NCBI GenBank assembly: GCA_934699065.1
Contig: CAKUWD010000031.1
Coordinates: 1-19,199 of the forward strand
DNA length: 19,199 nt
Direction of reading: 5' to 3'
Source of the DNA: an uncultured Treponema sp.
Lineage (GTDB): Bacteria; Spirochaetota; Spirochaetia; Treponematales; Treponemataceae
Shown: one piece after another, positions 7,832 to 14,332 of the stretch
How the letters are laid out: every line of letters starts with the position of its first letter
Position numbering within the stretch: the stretch's first letter is position 1
Made by a program: the position numbers and the translations under genes
Notes under the pieces: model-generated
The model's input: only the letters and a program-made list of their open reading frames with translations
Told to the model about the DNA's origin: nothing
Database searches by the model: none

Positions 7832-8344
7832 ATGGGAAAAATTAAAATTATCAAAGGCGACATCACCAGGCTGCGCTGTGATGCAATTGTAAATGCTGCA
7901 AATTCCAGCCTGCTCGGCGGCGGCGGTGTTGATGGCGCAATTCACCGTGCTGCAGGCCCTGAGCTTCTTGCTGAATGTCGTACTCTTGGCGGCTGCCGTA
8001 CCGGCGAAGCTAAAATTACAAAAGGATACAATTTACCGGCCCGCTTCGTGATTCACACTGTTGGGCCGATTTACTTTGAACATTCGCCGAAAGAGGCAGA
8101 GGAGCTCCTGACCGCGTGCTATGAGAGTTCGCTCAAACTTGCCCGGGAAAAGGGGCTTAGGACGGTGGCATTTCCTCTGATTTCTGCCGGTGTGTATGGG
8201 TATCCGCAGCGGGAGGCGATTAGGGTTGCGGTTGAGACGATGAAAGGTCATGCTGAGGAGTTTGAGGAGCTTACGCTGGTGCTGTTTGGGGAGCGGGAGT
8301 TTGCGTTTGCGGGGGAGGAGTATGGGGAGTTTGTGGTTGAATAG
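7832..8344 (+). CDS. macrodomain protein (MacroD/YmdB-type ADP-ribose-binding hydrolase)
   Basis: 170 residues from ATG 7832, a typical stand-alone macrodomain length. The start 'MGKIKIIKGDITRLRCDAIVNAANSS' and the loop 'LLGGGGVDGAIHRAAG' are the ADP-ribose-binding signatures, with the catalytic-loop Asn (NAANSS) and Asp (GGVDGAIH) of the MacroD class. 'PLISAGVYGYP' is the second, phosphate-binding loop. Family members hydrolyse O-acetyl-ADP-ribose or remove ADP-ribose from proteins or nucleic acids in the cytoplasm; the substrate here is unknown. A longer GTG frame starts inside the tRNA T-arm (7805), but homologues begin at the ATG. No SD precedes that ATG, and it lies 2 nt after the tRNA end, so a processed transcript would be leaderless. 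The gene drifts from AT-rich codons at its start to G-rich codons after about 8130. Its stop abuts the stop of the convergent hsdR fragment. Confidence 0.9.
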   Translation: MGKIKIIKGDITRLRCDAIVNAANSSLLGGGGVDGAIHRAAGPELLAECRTLGGCRTGEAKITKGYNLPARFVIHTVGPIYFEHSPKEAEELLTACYESSLKLAREKGLRTVAFPLISAGVYGYPQREAIRVAVETMKGHAEEFEELTLVLFGEREFAFAGEEYGEFVVE

Positions 8345-8968
8345 TTAGAAATCAACCAGATTATCTGTCCAAAGTTCGCACTGGCTGATTACAGTCTTTA
8401 ATGCGTCTTCCTGACCCTCTGGAGGATATTTGTATTTCTTCAAGAGTTTCTTAACAATCATTCGCATTTTGGCACGAGCTGATTCTTTTTTCTGCCAGTC
8501 GATGGTTTTGTTTTTACGGAGAGTTTCTGTTAGTTCTTTTGTAAGAGCTACAAGGTCTTCGTTGGAATAGAAATCTTTTACTGCTTCCGGTTTCGTAAGT
8601 GCATCATAGAAGGCAAGTTCTTCGTCTGTGAGGCCGAGTTTGTTTCCTTCTTCACTTGCATGGAGCATTTCTTTTGCAAGTTTCAAAAGTTCCTGAATTA
8701 CTTCTTCGTTTGTAAGCATTCCGTTAAGGTAGCGGTTTAAGGTTTGCTGAATGAGTTCGCTGAAAGCTTCTGATTTTACAAGGTTTGTGCGTTTATAAAC
8801 TCGTACCTGTTCATCAATCAACTTTTTAAGCATTTCTACAGCAAGGTTTTTCTCTTTCATTTTGCTGATATTTTCGAGGAAGGTTGGATCAAAGAGATTT
8901 ACTTTTTCGCCAACATCAGAAAAGAGATTTATAACGCCATCAGATTTTACTGACTGTTTGAGAAGATA
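8345..8968 (-). pseudogene. hsdR: C-terminal fragment of type I restriction enzyme R subunit (hsdR remnant)
   Basis: The open part from ATG 8860 gives 171 residues, but the same frame reads upstream without stop to about 8968 ('SDGVINLFSDVGEKVNLFDPTFLENI'), so the Met is internal. 'KNLAVEMLKKLIDEQVRVYKRTNLVKSEAFSEL' and 'QTLNRYLNGMLTNEEVI' are typical of the helical C-terminal domain (DUF3387-like) of EcoR124-type HsdR, which binds the methylase core. A normal HsdR is about 1000 residues, so only roughly the last 208 remain. The homology breaks at an A-rich run followed by an in-frame TAA (8975-8977). The matching N-terminal fragment lies at 11425-12028 in the same orientation. No nuclease or motor domain is left, so no restriction activity is expected; a short C-terminal protein could still be made. 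Confidence 0.85.
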
Positions 8969-8979
8969 AAAAAATTAAC

Positions 8980-9528
8980 CTATAATTCCAAATCTTTCAT
9001 GCGTTGCTGTTTTTCATAATTTTCAATTTCAAACATTGTTTTATCATTTTGGTAAGTGATGAACAGCAATGTTGAAGAAATGCGTCCATACGAATTGTAC
9101 ATGTCTTTAGCTTCTAGCATTACTGTTAAATTTGATGATACATACCAGGTCAAAACGTAATAATCACAATCTTTGTCTTTTCCTTTATTAAAATCATACA
9201 ATGTTCCGTATTCATCTTTCAGTTTCTCTATTACAGCCATAAGAGTTGCTTCTGAAGGATTTATATAGACTGTTCTTCCCCAGCAGAGTTTATTATCAAA
9301 GAACCTATAAACCCTAGTAACTGAGTTTCCGTCTTTATAGAAAAGTTTTTCATTTCTAGTCCTGTTTTCTTCATCTGTTTGATCATAAGCAGTTGGATTT
9401 TGTTTCTTAAATTCTTCTAAAGTTGTTCCCCAGGACATATTGTCATATCCTTCAAACTTTTTTGATTGAGAAAAACAGATTCCACTGAGTACCGTCAACA
9501 GAAATAAACTTAAAATAAATTTCTTCAT
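8980..9528 (-). CDS. secreted protein of unknown function
   Basis: 182 residues. The N-terminus MKKFILSLFLLTVLSGICFSQ is a clear Sec signal peptide, probably cut after the FSQ region. The mature part starts 'FEGYDNMSWGTTLEEFKKQNP', a pattern seen in small periplasmic proteins that begin with a 'W-G-x-S/T-x-x-E' motif. It continues with alternating charged and aromatic residues and ends in a charged helix. A GAGGTGAAAG ribosome site precedes ATG 9528. It lies 11 nt beyond the broken edge of the hsdR fragment and 25 nt downstream of a small membrane-protein gene on the same strand, so the two may form an operon that arrived with the replacement DNA. Function is not recognised; periplasmic or envelope location is the only supported statement. 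Confidence 0.8.
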   Translation of the reverse strand: MKKFILSLFLLTVLSGICFSQSKKFEGYDNMSWGTTLEEFKKQNPTAYDQTDEENRTRNEKLFYKDGNSVTRVYRFFDNKLCWGRTVYINPSEATLMAVIEKLKDEYGTLYDFNKGKDKDCDYYVLTWYVSSNLTVMLEAKDMYNSYGRISSTLLFITYQNDKTMFEIENYEKQQRMKDLEL

Positions 9529-9553
9529 CTTTCACCTCTATATTTTTAGATTT

Positions 9554-9784
9554 TTATATAATCGCAGCAAACAGAATTACGACGATTAATATTATTGTAA
9601 ATAAAAGTCCTACAACAAAACGGGCTGCACTCTGTCCCGCAGTGTGATGAACTGTTTCATGATGTTCAGTAATAACATTACCGTTTTCATCTTTTCTAGT
9701 TACGGTTGTTTCAGATGTGTTCTTCTTAAAAGCCATCACAAAAACAACTATTACTCCAAAAGTAATTAATATTGCTACTCCCAT
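9554..9784 (-). CDS. small two-TM membrane protein
   Basis: 76 residues from ATG 9784, chosen because GGAGG lies 6 nt upstream; a longer frame to 9928 has no SD and runs through the control region of the neighbouring regulator. Residues 1-19 (MGVAILITFGVIVVFVMAF) and about 54-76 (VVGLLFTIILIVVILFAAII) are transmembrane helices. The 34-residue loop between them is polar and His/Thr-rich (ENGNVITEHHETVHHTAG). It is probably an inner-membrane protein with both ends on the same side. It lies just upstream of the secreted-protein gene on the same strand and is divergent from the XRE gene. No family is recognised. Confidence 0.7.
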   Translation of the reverse strand: MGVAILITFGVIVVFVMAFKKNTSETTVTRKDENGNVITEHHETVHHTAGQSAARFVVGLLFTIILIVVILFAAII

Positions 9785-9843
9785 ATAAGCCTCCAATTTT
9801 TTTGTTTGCAGAAATCCGATTGTCTTGTCATTCAATATATAAC

Positions 9844-9909
9844 AATCCAATTGGATTTGTATTTTATCATAATAATCCAAATATATCAAATTTTCGTTTT
9901 GAAAATCCA
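9844..9909. promoter_or_regulatory. candidate operator cluster for the XRE regulator
   Basis: In the 147-bp gap between the divergent membrane-protein and XRE genes there is a perfect 14-bp palindrome AATCCAATTGGATT (9844-9857). Half-sites AATCCAA (9874-9880) and AATCCA (9904-9909) follow on the same strand. Repeated half-sites around a palindrome in a divergent promoter next to an HTH gene suggest autoregulation. No consensus -35/-10 pair was assigned. Confidence 0.45.
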
Positions 9910-9931
9910 TTTGCATTATCCTTGCCATAAT

Positions 9932-10243
9932 ATGTTACAATTTTGGCAGAACGTAAAAGAAGAATTGGATTATAACCTTATAACTCAAAAAGATTTGGCT
10001 GCAGCAGTAGGAATTAGCTACAATACATTACAATCATGGATAACTAAAGACCGCCTGCCTGATGCTGAACAAGCCTTAAAAATCGCAAAAGAACTGAATA
10101 CAAATGTTGAATATCTTGTAACTGGAAAGAATGAACAGCAAAAAGGCATCAAACAAAATTTACAAGAAATGATTCCAAAGTTGAATCATTTATCAAATGA
10201 AAATCTTGAACTGATTGGTGTAATTGCGGGACGGTTGAGATAA
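9932..10243 (+). CDS. XRE-family HTH regulator, possible antitoxin partner
   Basis: 103 residues from ATG 9932. A single Cro/CI-type helix-turn-helix, 'LITQKDLAAAVGISYNTLQSWITKDRLPDAEQALKIAKEL', fills roughly residues 17-55. It is followed by 'NVEYLVTG', the usual end of the phage-repressor HTH fold, and a short helical tail (QEMIPKLNHLSNENLELIGVIAGRLR) that may dimerise. A longer frame from 9806 exists, but it adds 42 Ile/Leu-rich residues over the divergent promoter, so the internal ATG is preferred although its SD is poor. It precedes the RES-domain gene by 58 nt on the same strand. In RES-Xre toxin-antitoxin pairs an HTH antitoxin sits just upstream of the RES toxin, but those antitoxins usually carry a DUF2384-type C-terminus not seen here. 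The pairing is therefore an inference. Confidence 0.8.
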   Translation: MLQFWQNVKEELDYNLITQKDLAAAVGISYNTLQSWITKDRLPDAEQALKIAKELNTNVEYLVTGKNEQQKGIKQNLQEMIPKLNHLSNENLELIGVIAGRLR

Positions 10244-10301
10244 ACATGATTCTATCATAAAATTAATATTATAGTTATATAAACTATTATGAGGTCAGAA
10301 C

Positions 10302-11300
10302 ATGCTGGATTTATCTGAATATGAGTATTCTGGGATTCCCAAAAAATATTTGAATAAAATTAAAAACTGTCTTGTTAGCTGTTTCTGTGATCAGCCATAT
10401 GATAAGGAAGATGATGAGTATTATTTTGTAGATGGTCAGCAATACGAATTCAATGAATTGCTATATGAATTAGACATACCAGAAAAATGGCATGAAAAAA
10501 TATATGAAACAATAAGATGCCCTGTATGTGGAAATGATTTGGATGCATTCACAGATGTTTGTGTAGATTTTTCGTTGGCAGAAAAAGAAAAATACAATTT
10601 TATTCTTAATTCAATTTCTGAAAAGTCAAAACCAAAAATCGAAGAATTTTATAATTTTTTATGTAAATATCCTTATTTGGGTGCATTCCATAAAATCGGA
10701 AAAGAGTTGATTAGAGGAATTGAGATTCTTGAAACTATTACTATAAAAAATCAAGAATGTTATAGAGCCAGAATACCTTCTGATTCAAGTATTTTTACGC
10801 AAAAAGATATGTATCCACCTCCACAAACGGCTACAATTCCTGAAGGTCGATTTAATCATTATGGACAGTCTCATTTTTATCTTGGTAATTCAGAATATCT
10901 ATGTGCAGCAGAGTGTTCACACAATAAAAATTGTATTTGCTGGATGCAGAAAATAAAGATAAAGGAAATAGATAATGTTCTTGATTTAACAAAAGAATAT
11001 TATGAATATTATAATTCAAATCCACCTAAAGTAACAGAATTACCTATAGCTATTGCAGGGCTTTTAATATCAGGAAAAATTACAAAATCGCAAAACGGTG
11101 ATACTTGTTGGAAACCAGAATATTTTGTTCCTCGCTATATAGCAGATATTTGTAAGCAAAAAGGAATAAAAGGAATTTTATATCCTAGTTCATTATATTT
11201 TGGAACAAATCTAGTTATTTTTAATTTTCGTGAATCAGACTACGAATTTATAGGCGAGCCATATTTATATAAATATAAATATGAAGAGATAGATTTTTAG
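10302..11300 (+). CDS. RES-domain protein (predicted NAD+-degrading enzyme/toxin)
   Basis: 332 residues. The N-terminal third holds Cys pairs (C23, C27, C29 and C73-P-V-C76) that look like a zinc-binding module. A helical linker follows. A RES fold starts near residue 150 with the conserved Arg in 'CYRAR' (155), 'GRFNHYGQSHFYLGNSEYLCAAE' at 182-204 with the key Glu204, and a C-terminal 'YFGTNLVIFNF' region. RES enzymes of toxin-antitoxin systems consume NAD+ by glycohydrolysis or phosphorolysis and arrest growth. The longer N-terminally extended type seen here is less studied and resembles RES proteins with a HEPN/zinc-type N-terminal domain. A GAGGTC ribosome site precedes the ATG. It follows the XRE gene and ends just before a GC-rich repeat at the hsdR junction. 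Domain call is good; toxin role is inferred. Confidence 0.8.
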   Translation: MLDLSEYEYSGIPKKYLNKIKNCLVSCFCDQPYDKEDDEYYFVDGQQYEFNELLYELDIPEKWHEKIYETIRCPVCGNDLDAFTDVCVDFSLAEKEKYNFILNSISEKSKPKIEEFYNFLCKYPYLGAFHKIGKELIRGIEILETITIKNQECYRARIPSDSSIFTQKDMYPPPQTATIPEGRFNHYGQSHFYLGNSEYLCAAECSHNKNCICWMQKIKIKEIDNVLDLTKEYYEYYNSNPPKVTELPIAIAGLLISGKITKSQNGDTCWKPEYFVPRYIADICKQKGIKGILYPSSLYFGTNLVIFNFRESDYEFIGEPYLYKYKYEEIDF

Positions 11301-11314
11301 GAAAGCTTATTTAA

Positions 11315-11425
11315 AGCGTTAGGGATACGCAAGGCGGCGAAGACGGCCACCGCAACGAAGTGAGGAGGCTGTAGCGATAGCGGAACCTGGAGTAGCCCGA
11401 CCGCCGCTTGTCGGCGGGAACGCCC
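11315..11425. repeat. GC-rich structured repeat at the hsdR junction
   Basis: About 110 bp that is far richer in G+C than its surroundings and contains self-complementary pieces: GCGT/ACGC around TAGGGAT (about 11326-11340) and a perfect CCGCCG-CTTGT-CGGCGG hairpin (11401-11417). It lies exactly between the RES gene end and the point where hsdR homology resumes. A second GC-rich patch at 18197-18246, read on the opposite strand, shares the order GCGTT-AGGG, GGCGGCG, CCGCA and TAGCGGAA, so both may be diverged members of one dispersed family. No coding potential is supported. Confidence 0.55.
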
Positions 11426-12028
11426 GAATATAAAACAGAAAGCTGGTCACTCATTACATAGATACAGTTGTAAATGAACATAGAAGGAATTTTCTGCATG
11501 TAATTGCGAATCTGAGTTTAAGCTTCGATTGCGTCAGTCTGTTCACGACTTGGGACTTGGAGATTTCAACTCAAAAAGACAGACAGGAAGTCCGTTCAAG
11601 AAAAGCAGAATATCCGGGCGTTTATTTGAGTTTTCTATAAATGTCCATTGATTTGCAACAATGTAAGAGTTTTTGTCGTCAGGCTTTCCGGCATTTTCAA
11701 AGTCTGCAATGTAAATGATTTGGGATTTAGTTTCGCCGTTTGCGCTGTAACTAACTTCAATACCGTTTTGAAGATATTCCATAAAAAGCGCATTCTTTTT
11801 TACAAGTTCAGCATTTTCAAAATTACGGAGCTTTAAGAGCGCTTCAGAAATTGCCTGCGCAGGAGCTTTAGGATTCAACCGCCTGATAGAATCTTCAAGC
11901 ACAGAATCATACAAAGGAGAGCGTACATCCCGTTCAACTTCCGGCCCATAAACATGTTCCTACCCCATATTCTGGAACAACTCAATCAGAGCATTTTCAT
12001 AGGCTTCTTCGTTGTAATCGGCGGACAT
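11425..12028 (-). pseudogene. hsdR: N-terminal fragment of type I restriction enzyme R subunit, decayed
   Basis: From ATG 12028 (AAGGAG just upstream) the frame reads MSADYNEEAYENALIELFQ, the usual HsdR start. It is stopped by TAG at 11960-11962 where homologues have Tyr (MG-Y-EHVYGPEVERD). Beyond the stop it continues 'LEDSIRRLNP', 'NSYIVANQWTF' and 'RPDILLFLNGLPVCLFELKSPS', which holds the ELK part of the PD-(D/E)xK nuclease motif. A frameshift then ends the frame at 11543. Homology resumes in another frame ('TQIRNYMQKIPSMFIYN', 'VMSDQLS'), with a second Tyr-to-TAA change just before it, until the GC-rich repeat cuts it near 11425. Two nonsense changes, one frameshift and loss of the helicase domains mark this as dead. 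It is the partner of the fragment at 8345-8968. Confidence 0.85.
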
Positions 12029-12106
12029 ATAATCAAAACTCCTTACTAATTTATTATACATCCAAAATGTTATAAAAACTACTTCAAATACGGAACCAGA
12101 ACTTTA

Positions 12107-12156
12107 TTGACATTCCCATATTAAGAACTTATAATATAGTTACCCAAATAGGGAAC
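12107..12156 (+). promoter_or_regulatory. consensus sigma-70 promoter and operator-like repeat for higBA
   Basis: TTGACA (12107-12112) and TATAAT (12130-12135) are separated by 17 bp, a full match to the housekeeping consensus. Immediately downstream GTTACCC-AAATA-GGGAAC (12139-12156) is an inverted repeat (six pairs with one bulged A). A related half, AAATACGGAAC, lies upstream at 12086-12096. The antitoxin HTH probably binds these sites to repress the otherwise very strong promoter. Confidence 0.8.
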
Positions 12157-12180
12157 TATTTATCAAGGAGAAATGTTCTT

Positions 12181-12474
12181 TTGCATGTAATAAAAAAGAA
12201 AGCATTAACGGATTACTCTGAAACGCATGCTATAGTTAAAGCAGACCTTGATTCATGGTACATAGAAGCAAAAAGTGCAATTTGGAAAACCCCGCAAGAT
12301 ATTAAAAATCGGTTTTCTTCAGCAAGTTTTCTGTCAGACAATAAAGTTGTATTTAATATTCATGGTAATGATTACCGTTTACTAACAAGAATAAACTATG
12401 ATAGCAGAACGATATTCATTTTATTCATAGGTACTCATGCTGAGTATAATAAATATGATATGGGGGCTATATAA
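12181..12474 (+). CDS. higB: HigB-family mRNA interferase toxin
   Basis: 97 residues, the usual length for the HigB_toxin family (RelE-like fold). Family hallmarks are 'WYIEAKSAIWKTPQDIKNRFSSASFL' and 'NKVVFNIHGNDYRLLTRINY', followed by 'FIGTHAEYNKYD' near the C-terminus. HigB toxins cleave mRNA at the ribosome during translation. The start is TTG at 12181, fixed by the AAGGAG at 12165-12170; an ATG at 12173 is in another frame and stops after five codons. The stop TAA overlaps the ATG of the antitoxin gene by one base (TAATG), so the two are translationally coupled. Toxin-before-antitoxin order is normal for hig loci. The rare start codon may keep toxin synthesis low despite the strong promoter. 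Confidence 0.9.
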   Translation: MHVIKKKALTDYSETHAIVKADLDSWYIEAKSAIWKTPQDIKNRFSSASFLSDNKVVFNIHGNDYRLLTRINYDSRTIFILFIGTHAEYNKYDMGAI

Positions 12475-13673
12475 TGATTTCTCCTAAAGTTATAAAAACA
12501 GAAGAAGAATATAATACTATTCTTAACAGAATTGAAGAAATTTTTGACTCAAAACCAGGAACACCAGAATTTGACGAACTTGAACTCCTTGTAAAGCTTG
12601 TAGAAATTTACGAAGATGAAAAATATCCAATGGATCTTCCAAGTCCTGTTGCCGCAATCAAATTCCGCATGGAACAACAGGGCCTTAAAAGCAAAGATTT
12701 AATTCCCTACATTGGAAGTAAATCTAAAGTTTCAGAAGTATTATCCGGAAAAAGAGCTCTTAGCCTTAATATGATTCGCAAACTTCACGAAGGTTTAGGA
12801 ATTCCAGCCGAAGTTCTTATACAGGAAGAAGGAAAAGAATTACCAGACTCTTCAATCATGGAGCATGGAATAAACTTTCCATTTACAGAAATGTATAAAC
12901 GCGGTTGGTTTACAAACTTCTTTGACGGAACTCTGGCTCAGGCAAAAGAATTAAAAGAAGAACTGATTATCAAATTTATCGGAAACTTCAATATTCAAGA
13001 TGTTGCCCTTTGTTATAACAGAAAGTCAGAAAATAAAGAATCTGAAAATCTGGATGATATTCTCATGGCCTGGCGAATAAGAGTTATGAATCTTGCAGCT
13101 GCAGAAAAACTTCCAAAATGGGACAAAGATGTTCTTTCAGAACAGTTCTTTTCACATCTTGCAATGCTCAGCGTTTTTGATGAAGGTCCAAAGCTTGCAA
13201 AAGAATTATTAAATAAAGTGGGCATTCATTTTATTATAGAAGAGCATCTTGAAAAATCGCACCTTGATGGTTCTTCTATGCTTATGCCGGATGGAAGTCC
13301 ATTAATTGCTCTAACCTTACGTTACGACCGTCTCGATTCATTCTGGTTTACACTTTTCCACGAACTTGCCCATGTAAAAAAACATTTGTCAGAAAACAAT
13401 GCCGCATATTTTGACGACATCACAAATGAAATGAGCAAGAAAATTGAAAAAGAAGCCGACACATATGCAAAAGAAATGTTAATACCTATGAACATATGGA
13501 AAACTTCCGGTTTAACAATTTCTTCCACCCCAATGGCAATAAGGAATTTTGCAGAAGAACAACATATAAGCCCCGCAATTCCAGCTGGCCGCCTCCGTTT
13601 TGAAAACAAAAAATATACAGTTTTCAATAATTTGATTGGAAACGGGGTTGTAAGGAAGATGTTTTACAATTAA
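12474..13673 (+). CDS. HigA-like antitoxin fused to an ImmA/IrrE metallopeptidase domain
   Basis: 399 residues. Residues about 1-55 are a helical HigA-type N-terminus (EEYNTILNRIEEIFD). An XRE HTH follows at about 58-115 ('KFRMEQQGLKSKDLIPYIGSKSKVSEVLSGKRALSLNMIRKL'). After a linker, the C-terminal half is an ImmA/IrrE (DUF955) domain with the zinc motif HELAH (296-300) and a downstream Glu in 'KEADTYAKEM' (about 327). The N-terminal half should neutralise HigB and bind the operator upstream. The peptidase half resembles proteins that cut repressors or antitoxins under stress, which could let this protein control its own or another regulator's stability. Full-length HigA alone is about 100 residues, so this is the large fused form. 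It ends 11 nt before the convergent RloB stop. Confidence 0.88.
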   Translation: MISPKVIKTEEEYNTILNRIEEIFDSKPGTPEFDELELLVKLVEIYEDEKYPMDLPSPVAAIKFRMEQQGLKSKDLIPYIGSKSKVSEVLSGKRALSLNMIRKLHEGLGIPAEVLIQEEGKELPDSSIMEHGINFPFTEMYKRGWFTNFFDGTLAQAKELKEELIIKFIGNFNIQDVALCYNRKSENKESENLDDILMAWRIRVMNLAAAEKLPKWDKDVLSEQFFSHLAMLSVFDEGPKLAKELLNKVGIHFIIEEHLEKSHLDGSSMLMPDGSPLIALTLRYDRLDSFWFTLFHELAHVKKHLSENNAAYFDDITNEMSKKIEKEADTYAKEMLIPMNIWKTSGLTISSTPMAIRNFAEEQHISPAIPAGRLRFENKKYTVFNNLIGNGVVRKMFYN

Positions 13674-13684
13674 ATGTATATTAA

Positions 13685-14332
13685 TTATACTCCACACTCA
13701 CTCAAAATCTTCTTGATTACACAATGTACCGACAAGGCAGGATTTTTATCAAACCATTCGTAGCCACAGGTTCTTATTGGATTACCTTCAGACATCCTTT
13801 GCTTTGTGATTTTTTCAGCCCTTGCAATAGCTGCTTTTACATCATCCAGAGTAATCTTTGAAAGAATCTGGGAAAAGTTGCGTTCAGTTTTATATTCACG
13901 CAAAGCTTCAAACTTTGTTCCATAAATCTGATTAATATTTTTCAGATATTTTGCTTTGCTGCCTACAGTTCCAAACAAATCTTTTTTATGAAGAATAATC
14001 CACAATTCAAAATCTATATTTGAATAACCCAATTCAAACTTTATTGATTTACCAAGTCTTTCGGAAGCTTTCATTTCTTTCAGAGTATTTTCAAAACGCT
14101 TCCTGTGATCAGTATCATTACCTTCAACATCAAAAATCGAAGTAATTGTACAAGGATGAATTACTGATATTTTTTTCACACATTTTGAAGGGGAACATTT
14201 TTCTATTTGAAAAACAGGGTTTGCTATTCTATTTTCTTCTGTAAGAATCAAATTTTTGAGATACAGAAAATATAATTCTTCGGTTTCCCCTTCAACAGAA
14301 AAGAAATATTTTATATTTCTTCTTTCTCTCAT
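13685..14332 (-). CDS. rloB: RloB-family TOPRIM-like protein (AbiLii-like)
   Basis: 215 residues. TOPRIM-style motifs are visible: 'FFSVEGETEELYF' with the catalytic-type Glu14, 'SIFDVEGNDTD' with acidic residues Asp68, Glu70 and Asp73, and the RloB signature 'SNIDFELWIILH' (104-115). The length matches RloB. RloB proteins are predicted nucleases that pair with an SMC/OLD-like ATPase in abortive-infection loci such as AbiL and in restriction-linked gene sets. The start ATG (14332) overlaps the stop of the ATPase gene by one base (TAATG), so the two are coupled and should act as one complex. The family name is confident; the actual nucleic acid target is unknown. Confidence 0.87.
   Translation of the reverse strand: MRERRNIKYFFSVEGETEELYFLYLKNLILTEENRIANPVFQIEKCSPSKCVKKISVIHPCTITSIFDVEGNDTDHRKRFENTLKEMKASERLGKSIKFELGYSNIDFELWIILHKKDLFGTVGSKAKYLKNINQIYGTKFEALREYKTERNFSQILSKITLDDVKAAIARAEKITKQRMSEGNPIRTCGYEWFDKNPALSVHCVIKKILSECGV

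Noticed and set aside
9806..9931. Longer XRE protein from 9806
   Set aside because: The extra residues are low-complexity Ile/Leu sequence across the divergent control region.
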